A DNA stretch of 64,000 bases from CAVWXT01 sp963759115 (GTDB lineage Bacteria; Planctomycetota; Planctomycetia; Pirellulales; Thermoguttaceae). Position 1 is the stretch's first letter, and each line of letters begins with the position of its first letter. A program made the position numbers and the translations under genes. Below the pieces are notes generated by a model. The model worked only from the letters and a program-made list of their open reading frames with translations, searched no databases and was not told the DNA's origin. Below are positions 11,980-23,021 of this stretch, piece by piece. Location: the NCBI GenBank assembly GCA_963759115.1, contig CAVWXT010000001.1, forward strand, positions 1 through 64,000. Direction: 5' to 3'.

Positions 11980-12136
11980 ACTGCGTTCCTTAGGTGGGGA
12001 GGAAGAGGTGGGACTTCACGGCAAGGCAGGGCCCGTCACGTCCCCGCAAGCTATCACATCCACCGTGGCTTGTCAAACAGGCGGCGCCCTCGCGGCGATG
12101 GGCAAATTCGCCGCGATTTCGCCAACGAAACTCGCC

Positions 12137-12165
12137 TTGATCCGCTTCCTTCGCAGTGGTACATT
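12137..12165 (+). promoter_or_regulatory. Possible sigma-70-type promoter
   Basis: TTGATC and TACATT are separated by 17 bp, 47 bp upstream of the ATG at 12213. The match is moderate and was found by eye; the divergent glycosidase gene starts at 11979. Confidence 0.3.
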
Positions 12166-12212
12166 TCGAGCCCACACGGACGTACCCAGACACGCAGCAG
12201 GAGGTTGGCGAC

Positions 12213-12482
12213 ATGAGGACGGATCCTCTTCCCCACGTGGTGCGAGAGTTGGTCGTGCGGATCTTTCAGGACCTCGACGTGGCCCTGGAAAGCCCGTTTG
12301 ATCTCGAAGAGACGATTCTCATCGACAACGGCCATTATGCGGCCCGGAGCTATCAGGCGGATGGCTGCCTGGCCATGTGGTTAGTGGAGATCGGCATCGT
12401 GCAGTTCTACGACGCCGAAGGCCAAATGCTGTGTACGGTGAATGTCTCGGAAGAACTGGAGCCGGACCGCATGGCGGCCTGA
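12213..12482 (+). CDS. Small conserved hypothetical protein
   Basis: 89 residues, soluble, no signal peptide or membrane segment. The core HYAARSYQADGCLAMWLVEIG followed by QFYDAEGQML resembles a short protein family I have seen in planctomycetes; no function is known to me. The ATG at 12213 has a good ribosome binding site (CAGGAGG, 9 bp upstream). It stands alone, divergent from the glycosidase pair. Confidence 0.6.
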   Translation: MRTDPLPHVVRELVVRIFQDLDVALESPFDLEETILIDNGHYAARSYQADGCLAMWLVEIGIVQFYDAEGQMLCTVNVSEELEPDRMAA

Positions 12483-12504
12483 GACCTCGCTCAAAGACAA
12501 CTTC

Positions 12505-12602
12505 GTAGAACGGAATTCACTCCGTTCAAGCGGATTGAAACCCGCTCTACGACGAGATTGCAGAGTTGTTCTTGGACAGGTTAGCAACCTGTCCTACGGG
12601 CG
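12505..12602. repeat. Two short inverted repeats in a 389-bp gene-free stretch
   Basis: The stretch 12483-12871 has no convincing gene. It holds GTAGAACGGAATTCACTCCG, closed by CGCTCTACG 25 bp later, and the hairpin GGACAGGTTAGCAACCTGTCC near 12576. Both are made of short arms with tiny loops, like the other palindromes in this window, but have different sequences. The remainder up to the YTV gene shows nothing I can name. Confidence 0.5.
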
Positions 12603-12871
12603 GCATATTTCCCGCGGACTGCCCAATCATCCCCGCCCCCCCGTCCAGCGGGAGTTGACCAACGCGCCCCCGCCCCCTATGCTTTTACGTGTTCTAAGGC
12701 TGTCTACAAGGATCGCGGCGTCGCCCCATTGGTTCTGCCACACAATCCGGGCAGGCCACATCGGTTACGTCGCGGGCATACGGTCCTGAGACGGCCTCTT
12801 GAACGGGGGAATTTGTCCGTCCGTTCCCGAAGTGGCCGGACAAGAGCAGTCACTCTTGAAGGAGGTGCGCC

Positions 12872-13629
12872 ATGAGAAAGCTGTGTGGATTGTCGGTCGT
12901 CGTCGCGGTCGTACTACTGGCAGGGATGGCCGCCACGGCGGAAGCGTGCTATTGCGGCGCGGCGCGATACGCCGCGTGCCGGCGGGCGTGCTGTTGCCCC
13001 GCGACCCCGCAGTGCTGCACGGTCATGAAGACCTGCCAGCAGGTCGTCTACGAACAAAAACAATACACCTGCTATCGGACCTGCTACGAGCCGGTCTGCG
13101 AACAGAAGACGGTCCAGTCGGTTCGCTACGTGCCCGAGACGCACTATCGCCAGTGCGTCGAGACGGTCTGCAAGCCGGTCTATGAGACGGCGGAGCGCGA
13201 CGTGTGCTACACGGTTTGCCGGCCGGTGAAGACCATGCAGACGGTCAAGGTCTGCTCGGGGCATTGGGAAACCAAGGAAGTGGAGTGCTGCATGCCGAAG
13301 GCGTGCGACCCGTGCGCCCGGTGAAGGCTACCAAGCAGTGTCGCGTGTGGGTGCCGGAGTTGGTCGAGAAGCAGGTCGAGTGCGTGACGTACGTTCCCGA
13401 GACGCTCACGAAGAAGGTCCACTACACGACTTGCCGGATGGTGGCCGAGCAATTCACGAGGCAAGTGCCCTACACGGTCTGCAAGGCGGTGCCGTGCGAA
13501 ATCACCGTGCCTTGCGTGCGGATGGTGGCTAAGCAGGTGCCGTACACGGTAACCCGTTGCGAGCCCAAGGTGGTCACGACGCAGGTTCCGGTGCAGGTGT
13601 GCTGCCCGGTGGCCTCGTGCTGCAACTGA
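12872..13629 (+). CDS. Cysteine-rich YTV-type cell envelope protein (one frame break)
   Basis: About 250 residues. It has a signal peptide (MRKLCGLSVVVAVVLLAGMA) followed by a Cys-rich mature protein made of irregular repeats with the core Y-T-V/T-C: VCYTVCRPV, HYTTCRMV, PYTVCKAV, PYTVTRCEP. It ends CCPVASCCN. Proteins with repeated YTV motifs and many Cys are described from the planctomycete cell wall proteome, where disulfide cross-linking is assumed; an envelope role here is inference. A strong ribosome binding site (AAGGAGG) precedes the ATG. The break near 13318 is restored by one extra C in GCCCGG, which joins CDPCA to PVKATKQC. Confidence 0.75.
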
Positions 13630-13825
13630 CCAGGCGGCATGACGAAATCTCCGACGTGGCAAGAATCGCCATCGTTTTCGACAACTGGCAAGCAAGCATC
13701 AAGTATACTTGGCGTATTCGGGGTACCACATCGCCTCGCGAAGGGTCGCTTCGGTCACAGTGGACGCTCCCTGCAAACCACGCTTTGGCTCCAGGTGTTC
13801 GACACCGCTGACTCGGAGGAATCCC

Positions 13826-14656
13826 ATGAACCGAATCGTCCTGGCGATACTGGCGTTGGCCCTGCTGCTCGCCTCACGTCCCTCGGGCTGGGCGGCAGAA
13901 ATGAGTCGCGAGCAAGCAACAGCAGTTGCCGAGGTCGAAAAAATCGGTGGGAGAGTCACTGTTGATGACAAAAGTCCAGGTGTGCCAGTTGTTGCCGTGC
14001 GCCTGCGGGGCACCAAGGTGACCGACGCAGGGCTGGCACACCTCAAAGGGTTGACCAACCTCCGATCAATCGACCTGGGGGGAACCAAGGTAAGCGACGG
14101 CGGTCTCGAGAACCTCAAAGGCTTGACCAACCTCCAATTGCTCGATCTGACGGGCACCAAGGTGACCGATGCTGGGTTGGCACACCTCAAAGGGTTGACC
14201 AACCTACAATGGCTGCAACTGTCGAACACCAAGGTGAGCGGTGCAGGACTGGACCACCTCAAAGGGCTCGTCAATCTCCAATCGCTCGACCTGACGGCCA
14301 CCAAGGTGACCGACGCAGGGCTGGCACACCTCCAAGGGTTGACGAAACTCCAAGGTATTTTTCTGGGGGCGACCCAGGTGACCGACGCAGGACTGGACCA
14401 CCTCAAAGGCTTGATCAGCCTCCAATCGCTCGACCTGACGGGCACGAAGGTGACCGACACCGGGCTGGCACGCCTCGCGGGGCTGACCCAACTGCAATCG
14501 CTAAACCTTTCCTCTACCAAAGTTACCGACGCGGGCCTGAAACACCTCAAGAGGCTGACAACGCTTCATACGCTGACCCTGAACGGAACTAAGGTCACCG
14601 CCGCTGGGATCAAAGACCTTGTGACGGCGCTGCCGAACGTGGACGTGCATCGCTGA
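13826..14656 (+). CDS. Secreted leucine-rich-repeat protein
   Basis: 276 residues. A signal peptide (MNRIVLAILALALLLASRPS, cleavage near GWAAE) is followed by a short linker and then about ten 24-residue repeats of the form GTKVTDAGLAHLKGLTNLQS, running to the C-terminus (NVDVHR). This is the ribonuclease-inhibitor-like LRR type common in planctomycete secreted proteins; such repeats usually bind other proteins, and no catalytic domain is present. The ATG follows GGAGGA at a good distance. At DNA level the repeats are 72 bp long and similar enough to recombine, so copy number may vary between strains. Confidence 0.85.
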   Translation: MNRIVLAILALALLLASRPSGWAAEMSREQATAVAEVEKIGGRVTVDDKSPGVPVVAVRLRGTKVTDAGLAHLKGLTNLRSIDLGGTKVSDGGLENLKGLTNLQLLDLTGTKVTDAGLAHLKGLTNLQWLQLSNTKVSGAGLDHLKGLVNLQSLDLTATKVTDAGLAHLQGLTKLQGIFLGATQVTDAGLDHLKGLISLQSLDLTGTKVTDTGLARLAGLTQLQSLNLSSTKVTDAGLKHLKRLTTLHTLTLNGTKVTAAGIKDLVTALPNVDVHR

Positions 14657-14872
14657 CAACAGGTATCGCTGGTCCGCCGCCGCAGAACTGCCAGGGGCGG
14701 TGTGAGCACGGTGATGGCATTTGCGTGTAGGGTCAAAATATCGGGCCGACGCATAAGTGTCACTGCTTCAAGGAGTTAAAGCATTGTTCGAGAGGCGCCG
14801 TTTGGCCGCTCAACCCCAAGCTCTGCCATCCGAAGCTAGACTTCTGCATCCACGGTACATAGTGGGTGCAAC

Positions 14873-14941
14873 ATGCGCTTCGTTCTGAAGCCTTGGCAGA
14901 CCCTGCTGATGACCCTGGCCTTATCGCCCAACCAGGTTTGA
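14873..14941 (+). pseudogene. Possible N-terminal remnant of an integrase-type transposase
   Basis: In the 290 bp between the LRR and PilZ genes, an ATG opens the peptide MRFVLKPWQTLLMTLA, stopping after 22 codons. It resembles the first residues of an rve-type integrase/transposase family I remember from planctomycetes, which starts with a similar hydrophobic leader. The rest of that protein is absent. It could also be a coincidental micro-ORF; the similarity is from memory only. Confidence 0.25.
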
Positions 14942-14947
14942 TGGCGT

Positions 14948-15907
14948 ATGAGAGCGCGAAAACCGATTCACGAACAACGCGAGTCGTTCCGCTGCCCAGC
15001 GCCGGGATCGCGCCGATTCTGCGAACTGAAGATCGGCTCGAACCTGTTGCCGGCGACCCTGGGGGACGAATCGGCGGGTGGATTCTCGGTGTTGGTCAAC
15101 CATCCGCCGGGCCTGAGTGCCGATCAAACAGCCGAACTTCATACCGACGCGGGGTGGTTTGAAGTCCGTGTCGTTCACATTGCTCCGGTTGTTCCCTCCA
15201 AGGGCAATGACGCCACGACGGCCGAGACTCGGGGCCAGTGGTTCCGACTGAGCCTGATCCGCCTGGGTGAGACCAGAGCGCCCCTTCCGCCTCGCGTCTC
15301 ATGGTTCGGCGGAGACTTGCGCGTTCGCTTGAATCAATGGTGCCCGTCGAGCTGGACCATTGCGGTGGTCGGCGTGCTCTTTACGGTAGCTGTTGTCGCC
15401 GCGTCATTGGCATTGATGGGCGTGCCTTGGCCTGCCGGAGGTTGGGACGGCAAGCGAATTTTGCGATGGGGCGCCGCGTCGGTTCCGCCACGGCCCAGCC
15501 CTTCAGCGCCGGGCTCACCCTGGCTGCTGTCCAACGAACCACTGTTCTCCGACGGATCGGCGGACGCTGGCTCGGTTCCCTCGGTCTTTGGTGGCGACAC
15601 CTCCCTCCCCATGTCCCGGGAGCAGATGCGCGACGCTGTACGAAACCTGCCTGGCGCCACTGCGTTGGCGATCCCGGAAGTGGTCCGCGAACTGCAATTG
15701 ACCATCGGCCAACAAGAGCGAATCCACCAATTGATCGAAGCCACTTCCCAAGCCGTACACTATCTCGAAACGCGATCCCAGGGCCAGCAGCGGCAGGAGA
15801 CTGTGCGTCAGCGCAAGCAATTGCTTGACGAAGCCCGCCGCGAGGCGATCCAATGGCTCACCGCTGAACAACGCGCGCGGTGGGATCAACTCATCGGCGA
15901 ACGGTAG
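14948..15907 (+). CDS. PilZ-like domain membrane protein with helical C-terminus
   Basis: 319 residues. The N-terminal 110 residues look like a divergent PilZ domain (HEQRESFRC, ATLGDESAGGFSVLVNHPPG, GQWFRLSLIRLG); the QRxxxR-type and DxSxxG-type elements, which bind cyclic di-GMP in true PilZ proteins, are only partly kept. One membrane helix follows (SSWTIAVVGVLFTVAVVAAS, about residues 136-156). After a Pro/Ser-rich linker comes a charged helical segment (VVRELQLTIGQQERIHQLIE ... EQRARWDQLI) of the LTxxQ/Spy-like type. Likely a membrane protein with one domain on each side; the signal sensed is unknown. ATG chosen at 14948 as the first in frame. Confidence 0.6.
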   Translation: MRARKPIHEQRESFRCPAPGSRRFCELKIGSNLLPATLGDESAGGFSVLVNHPPGLSADQTAELHTDAGWFEVRVVHIAPVVPSKGNDATTAETRGQWFRLSLIRLGETRAPLPPRVSWFGGDLRVRLNQWCPSSWTIAVVGVLFTVAVVAASLALMGVPWPAGGWDGKRILRWGAASVPPRPSPSAPGSPWLLSNEPLFSDGSADAGSVPSVFGGDTSLPMSREQMRDAVRNLPGATALAIPEVVRELQLTIGQQERIHQLIEATSQAVHYLETRSQGQQRQETVRQRKQLLDEARREAIQWLTAEQRARWDQLIGER

Positions 15908-16130
15908 CAAGGTGAGCGTTCCTCGCCCTGCTCCTGAAAAATGAGGGTTGTCAGACGCTGAAGTAGTCGAAGAACTTGCTGTTGCGGGCGGGGAAAGCTG
16001 AGCATGCCGGACCTCGGGGTCGACCGGCGGAACCGGCAATCTAACCGGGCGTCAGCATTGCCGCAAGGACCGCCGGCACTCAAGAGTGAAGGGGCTGAGA
16101 ATACCGTCGAGTTTCGGTTTGTCGACCATC

Positions 16131-16574
16131 TCACAGTCCCGATGCCGCAAACGCTTTCAGCCGCAATTCGTGCATCTGCCGGAAAGAATCCTTCTGATCG
16201 AGGTAGCGGGCCAATAGATCCCGCTCCAGGTTGACCCGCTGGACCTCGTCCCGGCAGTAGATGCGGACGCCTTCTTCCAGGACGCGGCCCCGCCATTCCA
16301 ACGGGGCCGCGCCCAGGTTGCGCAGATCGACCTCCACGCCCAGTCGCTCCGACAAACGGCCGGCCAGGGCCAATTCTTCCGCCATCGGCAAGGGCGGATG
16401 GCGGCGGAAGTCGTCGAGATAGTAGCCGATGTCCAGGTCGCTATCGCGTCGGGCACTGCCCGAAATGCGGCTGCCGTAGGCGTAGGCCAGGAAGACCTCG
16501 GTGGGCCGGAACAGGGCCCCTACGGCAGCCAGGGTTTCGTCAGAAAACAAGGCGTTTTGCAGCGAAGGCGTCAT
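16131..16574 (-). CDS. MNT-type nucleotidyltransferase (MntA-like antitoxin), orphan
   Basis: 147 residues with the minimal nucleotidyltransferase motif AYGSRISGSARRDSDLDIGY (GSxxxG followed by DxD). MntA-type proteins usually pair with a HEPN ribonuclease and silence it by AMPylation. No HEPN gene is adjacent: upstream on this strand are a palindrome (16636-16670) and the end of hppA, and downstream the PilZ gene converges. The C-terminus (ERDLLARYLDQKDSFRQMHE) matches this family's usual helix. The HEPN partner may be lost or elsewhere, or the protein may act alone. Confidence 0.75.
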   Translation of the reverse strand: MTPSLQNALFSDETLAAVGALFRPTEVFLAYAYGSRISGSARRDSDLDIGYYLDDFRRHPPLPMAEELALAGRLSERLGVEVDLRNLGAAPLEWRGRVLEEGVRIYCRDEVQRVNLERDLLARYLDQKDSFRQMHELRLKAFAASGL

Positions 16575-16635
16575 CGTAGGCCACTACCCGCTCGATGCCT
16601 ACGGCATGCCCGTAGTCTGGCACATCGAAATGCTC

Positions 16636-16670
16636 GGGTGCCACGGGCAGGCAAGCTGCCCGTGGCACCC
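16636..16670. repeat. Perfect palindrome, GGGTGCCACGGGCAG arm
   Basis: Arms of 15 bp (GGGTGCCACGGGCAG and its complement) around the 5-nt loop GCAAG. It lies between the MNT gene and the 3' end of hppA. A transcription terminator is possible, but there is no T run. Confidence 0.7.
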
Positions 16671-16698
16671 AACCCGACATCTAACGTGCGTCAAACTG

Positions 16699-19345
<2,647 letters not shown>

Positions 19346-19578
19346 TGGGACTCCTCGTGGTAAAATTCGGTTTGCACTGTCGCACGACAGGCTGGAAACA
19401 TGAAAGACCACTATCTTGCCGCGCCCCCCGGATAGATGTCAAGGGGGGTGATGATTGGTGTGAAATGCGCGGTTTACGCGGTTTACGCAGGCAATTTTGC
19501 GCTGCCTTCGCCATCTTCGTCTGCCCCTAAGTGCAAGCTACCCTTGAGAATAGGATAGAAAACGAGTACACCAATTAT

Positions 19579-21810
19579 ATGAGCATCGAACAACCGCTCG
19601 ACAACCAGTTGATCGAACAGACGAAGCAGCAAATCCGCGGGCTGGTGGCGGAGATTGCGCAGTTGTCGAAAACCGACGTCGCCCCCGAGGTCTTTTTCAG
19701 CGAGTTTCTCTCGCGGGTCGTGTCGGCGTTGGCGGCGGTGGGCGGGGCCGTCTGGACGGTCAACCCGGAGGGCCAACTGGCGCTCCAGTATCAGATCAAT
19801 CTTCAGGAAACCAGACTCCGCGACGACGAAGAACGACAAGCCCAGCACGGCCGACTCCTGTACAAGGTCCTCGGCGGCGGCGAGGGAATGCTCGTGCCGC
19901 CCCACTCCGGGCCTGGCGATGCCGGTCCGCTCGATCAGGACGCGCCGGCTGCCAATCCCACCGATTTTCTGCTCGTTCTCGGCCTGCTCAAGACCGATCT
20001 GGAGACCGCCGGCGTGGTCGAGATCTTCCAGCGCGCCGAAGCCGGGCCGAACACGCAGAAGGGCTATCTGCGGTTCCTGTTGCAAATGTGCGAACTGGCC
20101 GGCGACTTCTTGAAGAGCCATCAACTACGCCACTTCTCCCATCGCCAGACGCTGTGGACCCAGTTGGAGGATTTCACCCGCGGCGTTCACGCCTCGCTCG
20201 ATCCCCGCGACACCGCCTACACCATCGCCAACGAAGGCCGGCGGCTGATCGAGTGCGATCGGGTGAGCGTGGCGATCTCCAAGGGCAAGAAGTGCGTGGT
20301 CGAGGCCATCAGCGGCCAGGACCTGTTTGACAAACGCTCGAACACCGTGCGCCTGCTGGGCCGGCTGGCCACGGCAGTGGTGGCCAGCGGAGACCCCGTG
20401 TGGTACACGGGCGACACCCGCGATCTGCCGCCCCAGGTCGAGGACGCGGTGCAGGAGTACGTCGACGAAGCGCATTCCAAGACGGTGGCCGTGCTGCCGC
20501 TGCGGCGCCCGGCCCCGCTGGAGCAAGACGATCCGAACAAAGCGACCGAGCCGGAAGCTCCCATCGGGGCGCTGATCGTCGAGCAGATCGAAGACAGCCG
20601 CATGGCGTCGAGCCTGGTGCAGCGGGCGGAAGTGGTCGGCCGGCACAGTTCGCTCGCCTTGGCCAACGCCCTGGAGCACCAGAACTTGTTCCTGATGCCC
20701 GTCTGGCGGGCGTTGGGCAAGACCCGCTGGGTCGTGCAATCCCGCACCTTGCCCAAGACGCTCACGATCGCGGGCAGCGTGCTGGTGCTGCTGTTGATCC
20801 TGGTGCTTTGGCCGGCGCGGTTCACTTTGGAATCCAAGGGCTCGCTACTGCCGGTTCAACGGCGGAACGTCTTTGCCAGCGTCGGCGGCCGGGTGGAGGA
20901 GATCCCCAAGGAAATCGACCACGGATGCCTGGTCACGAAGGGGCAGCGACTGATGGTTCTCAAAAACTACGAAGTCGATCTGGCCTTCGGCGACGTCCAA
21001 GGCAAGCTCGATGCGAACAACGAGCGGCTCGCCAGCACGCGGCGATTGTTTACGGCAGCGACGAAACTGAGCCTGGAAGAGCAGAACAAGCTAAGGGGCC
21101 AGTTGACGGAACTGATGCAGAGCCAGCAGACCCTTCAGAAGGAATTGGAAATCTACAGGAGAAAGCAGAAGGAACTGGACGTTACGAGCCCCATCGACGG
21201 AATGGTTGTCACCTGGAAACTGAGAGAACTCTTGATCGGCCGGCCCGTGCAACCGGGCCAGAGGCTGGTGGAATTGGCCGATCCGAGCGGGCCGTGGCAA
21301 CTGGAACTCCACATGCCGGACAACCGCATCGGCCCCATCGTCAAGGAACAGCAGGCCAAGTACAACGCCTCGCGGAAGAGATTGCGGGAGTTACTCCAGG
21401 CGGAGACTCGCGAGAAACTGGGTGACGCCGCGACGGCGGAAGAAGTCGAAAAGACGGTGGAGGCGGCGCTGGCCGAGGTGCCCGACGAGAAACTGCACGA
21501 CCGGATCCTGGCGGCTTCGCCCGGCGAAGAGTTGGACGACCAGTTGCAGGTGTCGTTCATTCTGGCCACCGAGGCCGGCACGACGTGCTACGGCACGGTC
21601 ACGGAGATCGCCCGCAGCGCCGAGGTGCGCGGCGACGAAGGCAACACCTTCCTGATCAAAGTGGCCATCGACAAGACGAAACTGCCGGACCAGTCGGTAG
21701 GGGAATCGGTGACGGCGAAGGTCTACTGCGGCCGCCGCTCCTTGGGCTACGTGTTGTTCCAGGACGTGATCGCCTTCATCCAATCGAGAATCCTGTTCCG
21801 GTACTTTTGA
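19579..21810 (+). CDS. GAF-domain protein fused to HlyD-type membrane adaptor
   Basis: 743 residues, intact. The N-terminal half is cytosolic: a first domain (residues 1-180), then a GAF-like domain (LEDFTRGVHASLDPRDTAYT, RLIECDRVSVAISKG, VAVLPLRR, about 190-380). One membrane helix follows (LTIAGSVLVLLLILVLWPAR, about 394-413). Then a HlyD/biotinyl-lipoyl region (VFASVGGRVEEIPKEIDHG), a coiled coil (about 470-535), the second lipoyl half (VTSPIDGMVVTWKLRELLIG) and a beta barrel. The build suggests a periplasmic adaptor with an intracellular sensor domain. It is the first of three consecutive adaptor-type genes. ATG at 19579 preferred because it opens the conserved-looking helix; an in-frame start at 19531 adds 16 residues. 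Confidence 0.75.
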   Translation: MSIEQPLDNQLIEQTKQQIRGLVAEIAQLSKTDVAPEVFFSEFLSRVVSALAAVGGAVWTVNPEGQLALQYQINLQETRLRDDEERQAQHGRLLYKVLGGGEGMLVPPHSGPGDAGPLDQDAPAANPTDFLLVLGLLKTDLETAGVVEIFQRAEAGPNTQKGYLRFLLQMCELAGDFLKSHQLRHFSHRQTLWTQLEDFTRGVHASLDPRDTAYTIANEGRRLIECDRVSVAISKGKKCVVEAISGQDLFDKRSNTVRLLGRLATAVVASGDPVWYTGDTRDLPPQVEDAVQEYVDEAHSKTVAVLPLRRPAPLEQDDPNKATEPEAPIGALIVEQIEDSRMASSLVQRAEVVGRHSSLALANALEHQNLFLMPVWRALGKTRWVVQSRTLPKTLTIAGSVLVLLLILVLWPARFTLESKGSLLPVQRRNVFASVGGRVEEIPKEIDHGCLVTKGQRLMVLKNYEVDLAFGDVQGKLDANNERLASTRRLFTAATKLSLEEQNKLRGQLTELMQSQQTLQKELEIYRRKQKELDVTSPIDGMVVTWKLRELLIGRPVQPGQRLVELADPSGPWQLELHMPDNRIGPIVKEQQAKYNASRKRLRELLQAETREKLGDAATAEEVEKTVEAALAEVPDEKLHDRILAASPGEELDDQLQVSFILATEAGTTCYGTVTEIARSAEVRGDEGNTFLIKVAIDKTKLPDQSVGESVTAKVYCGRRSLGYVLFQDVIAFIQSRILFRYF

Positions 21811-21999
21811 TGATTCCGGGGGCGGTGCCCATTACCTGTTGCTGTAGGAGGCGACTCCAGTCGCCGATAGCGATGTAAAATCCGCTTTTGATGATTCCGG
21901 AGGGCGGTGCCCGTTACCTGTTGCTGTAGGAGGCGACTCCAGTCGCCGATGGCGATGCAGAATCCACGGAGAATCGGCGACTACAGTTCCTACAGCAAC
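21804..21999. repeat. 81-bp tandem duplication carrying GGCGACT-family palindrome
   Basis: Two direct copies of an 81-bp unit start at 21804 and 21885 with CTTTTGATGATTCCGG. The first copy overlaps the last codons and the stop of the GAF-HlyD gene. Each contains TAGGAGGCGACTCCAGTCGC. Only the second is followed by the closing arm, so 21921-21999 is a full palindrome (TTGCTGTAGGA ... TCCTACAGCAA). It fills most of the gap before the next gene. Confidence 0.8.
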
Positions 22000-22053
22000 A
22001 AAGCAACTTTTTCAACCTGCTGTTAACGGTCAGCGGAGAGGACGAACACGATC

Positions 22054-22938
22054 ATGCGACTGCTTTCTGTTGTTGCCGGCGGCCTGTTGCTGCTTTCTGT
22101 GGTATCTCCGTTGCCGGCAGCCAATGCGGTGAAACTGGAGGGGTGTGACATAGCGCCCGACGCAGAAGTGCAGGTGCCGGCACAGGAGGCGGGAGTGCTG
22201 GTGAAGATTCCCGTGCGGGATGGCGATTCGGTGGCCAAAGGCGCGCTGTTGGCCCAAATCGACGACATCGTACCGCAGATGAAGCACAAAGTTGCCTTCT
22301 ACAAGCTGGAAGCGGCGAAAGCCCAGGCCGAAGACGACGCCAACGTGCAGTTCGCGAGAGCGGGGTACGCCCATGCCTCGGCAACGGTGAGAAGGACGAC
22401 CGCCGCAAATAATAAGACTCCGGGCACGAAATCCGAGGAAGTTGTGGCGGAAGAAAAGCTCGAGGAAGAGAAGTTCAGGCTTTCGATCCAGAAGGAACTG
22501 AAAGAGCAGGTGGTCGCCAGAGCGCAGGTGCAAGTCAGCACGGCCGAGTTGCAGTCGGCGGCGGCCGACGTCGAACGACGGAGGATCACGTCCCCCCTGG
22601 ATGCCGTCGTGGTAAGACTATCGCGCCGCGTGGGCGAGTGGGTCAATCCCGGCGACACGGTCATACAATTGCTGCGGGTCGACCGGTTGCGCGTGGAAGG
22701 CACGCTCAACGCCAAGGACTATCTGCTTTCGGAGATCGAAGGCCGCCCGGTCGAGGTCGTCGTGACGCTGGCCCGCGGACGACAAGAGACCTTCCCCGGC
22801 AAGATCGTCTTCGTAAACCCGCTGGTCCTGACGGATGGCACCTTCACGGTGCGGGCGGAGGTGGAGAACCGGCAGCAAAACGGCATCTGGGTCCTCAGCC
22901 CCGGCCTCAAGGCGACCATGACAATCCAATTGAAATAG
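22054..22938 (+). CDS. HlyD-type periplasmic adaptor
   Basis: 294 residues. A signal peptide (MRLLSVVAGGLLLLSVVSPL, cleavage near ANA) is followed by a lipoyl half-motif (VQVPAQEAGVLVKIPVRDGD), an alpha hairpin with a Glu/Lys-rich coiled coil (EEVVAEEKLEEEKFRLSIQK), the second lipoyl half (RRITSPLDAVVVRLSRRVGE) and a beta-barrel domain ending LKATMTIQLK. This is the usual order of a membrane fusion protein of RND/ABC-type export. It lies between two larger HlyD-bearing membrane proteins and 84 bp before the next gene, so the three probably work together. No ABC ATPase or outer membrane channel is present nearby. Confidence 0.8.
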   Translation: MRLLSVVAGGLLLLSVVSPLPAANAVKLEGCDIAPDAEVQVPAQEAGVLVKIPVRDGDSVAKGALLAQIDDIVPQMKHKVAFYKLEAAKAQAEDDANVQFARAGYAHASATVRRTTAANNKTPGTKSEEVVAEEKLEEEKFRLSIQKELKEQVVARAQVQVSTAELQSAAADVERRRITSPLDAVVVRLSRRVGEWVNPGDTVIQLLRVDRLRVEGTLNAKDYLLSEIEGRPVEVVVTLARGRQETFPGKIVFVNPLVLTDGTFTVRAEVENRQQNGIWVLSPGLKATMTIQLK

Positions 22939-23021
22939 CTGGGATGAGACAAGCAATGGCGGCCTGACGGCAACGATGCCCGCCTGACTTCATCCTTCAT
23001 TCCCTCATCCTTCATCCCCCG

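Noticed and set aside
14017..14600. Regular 72-bp repeats considered as a CRISPR-like or satellite array
   Set aside because: They are in frame and encode 24-residue leucine-rich repeats of a signal-peptide-bearing protein.
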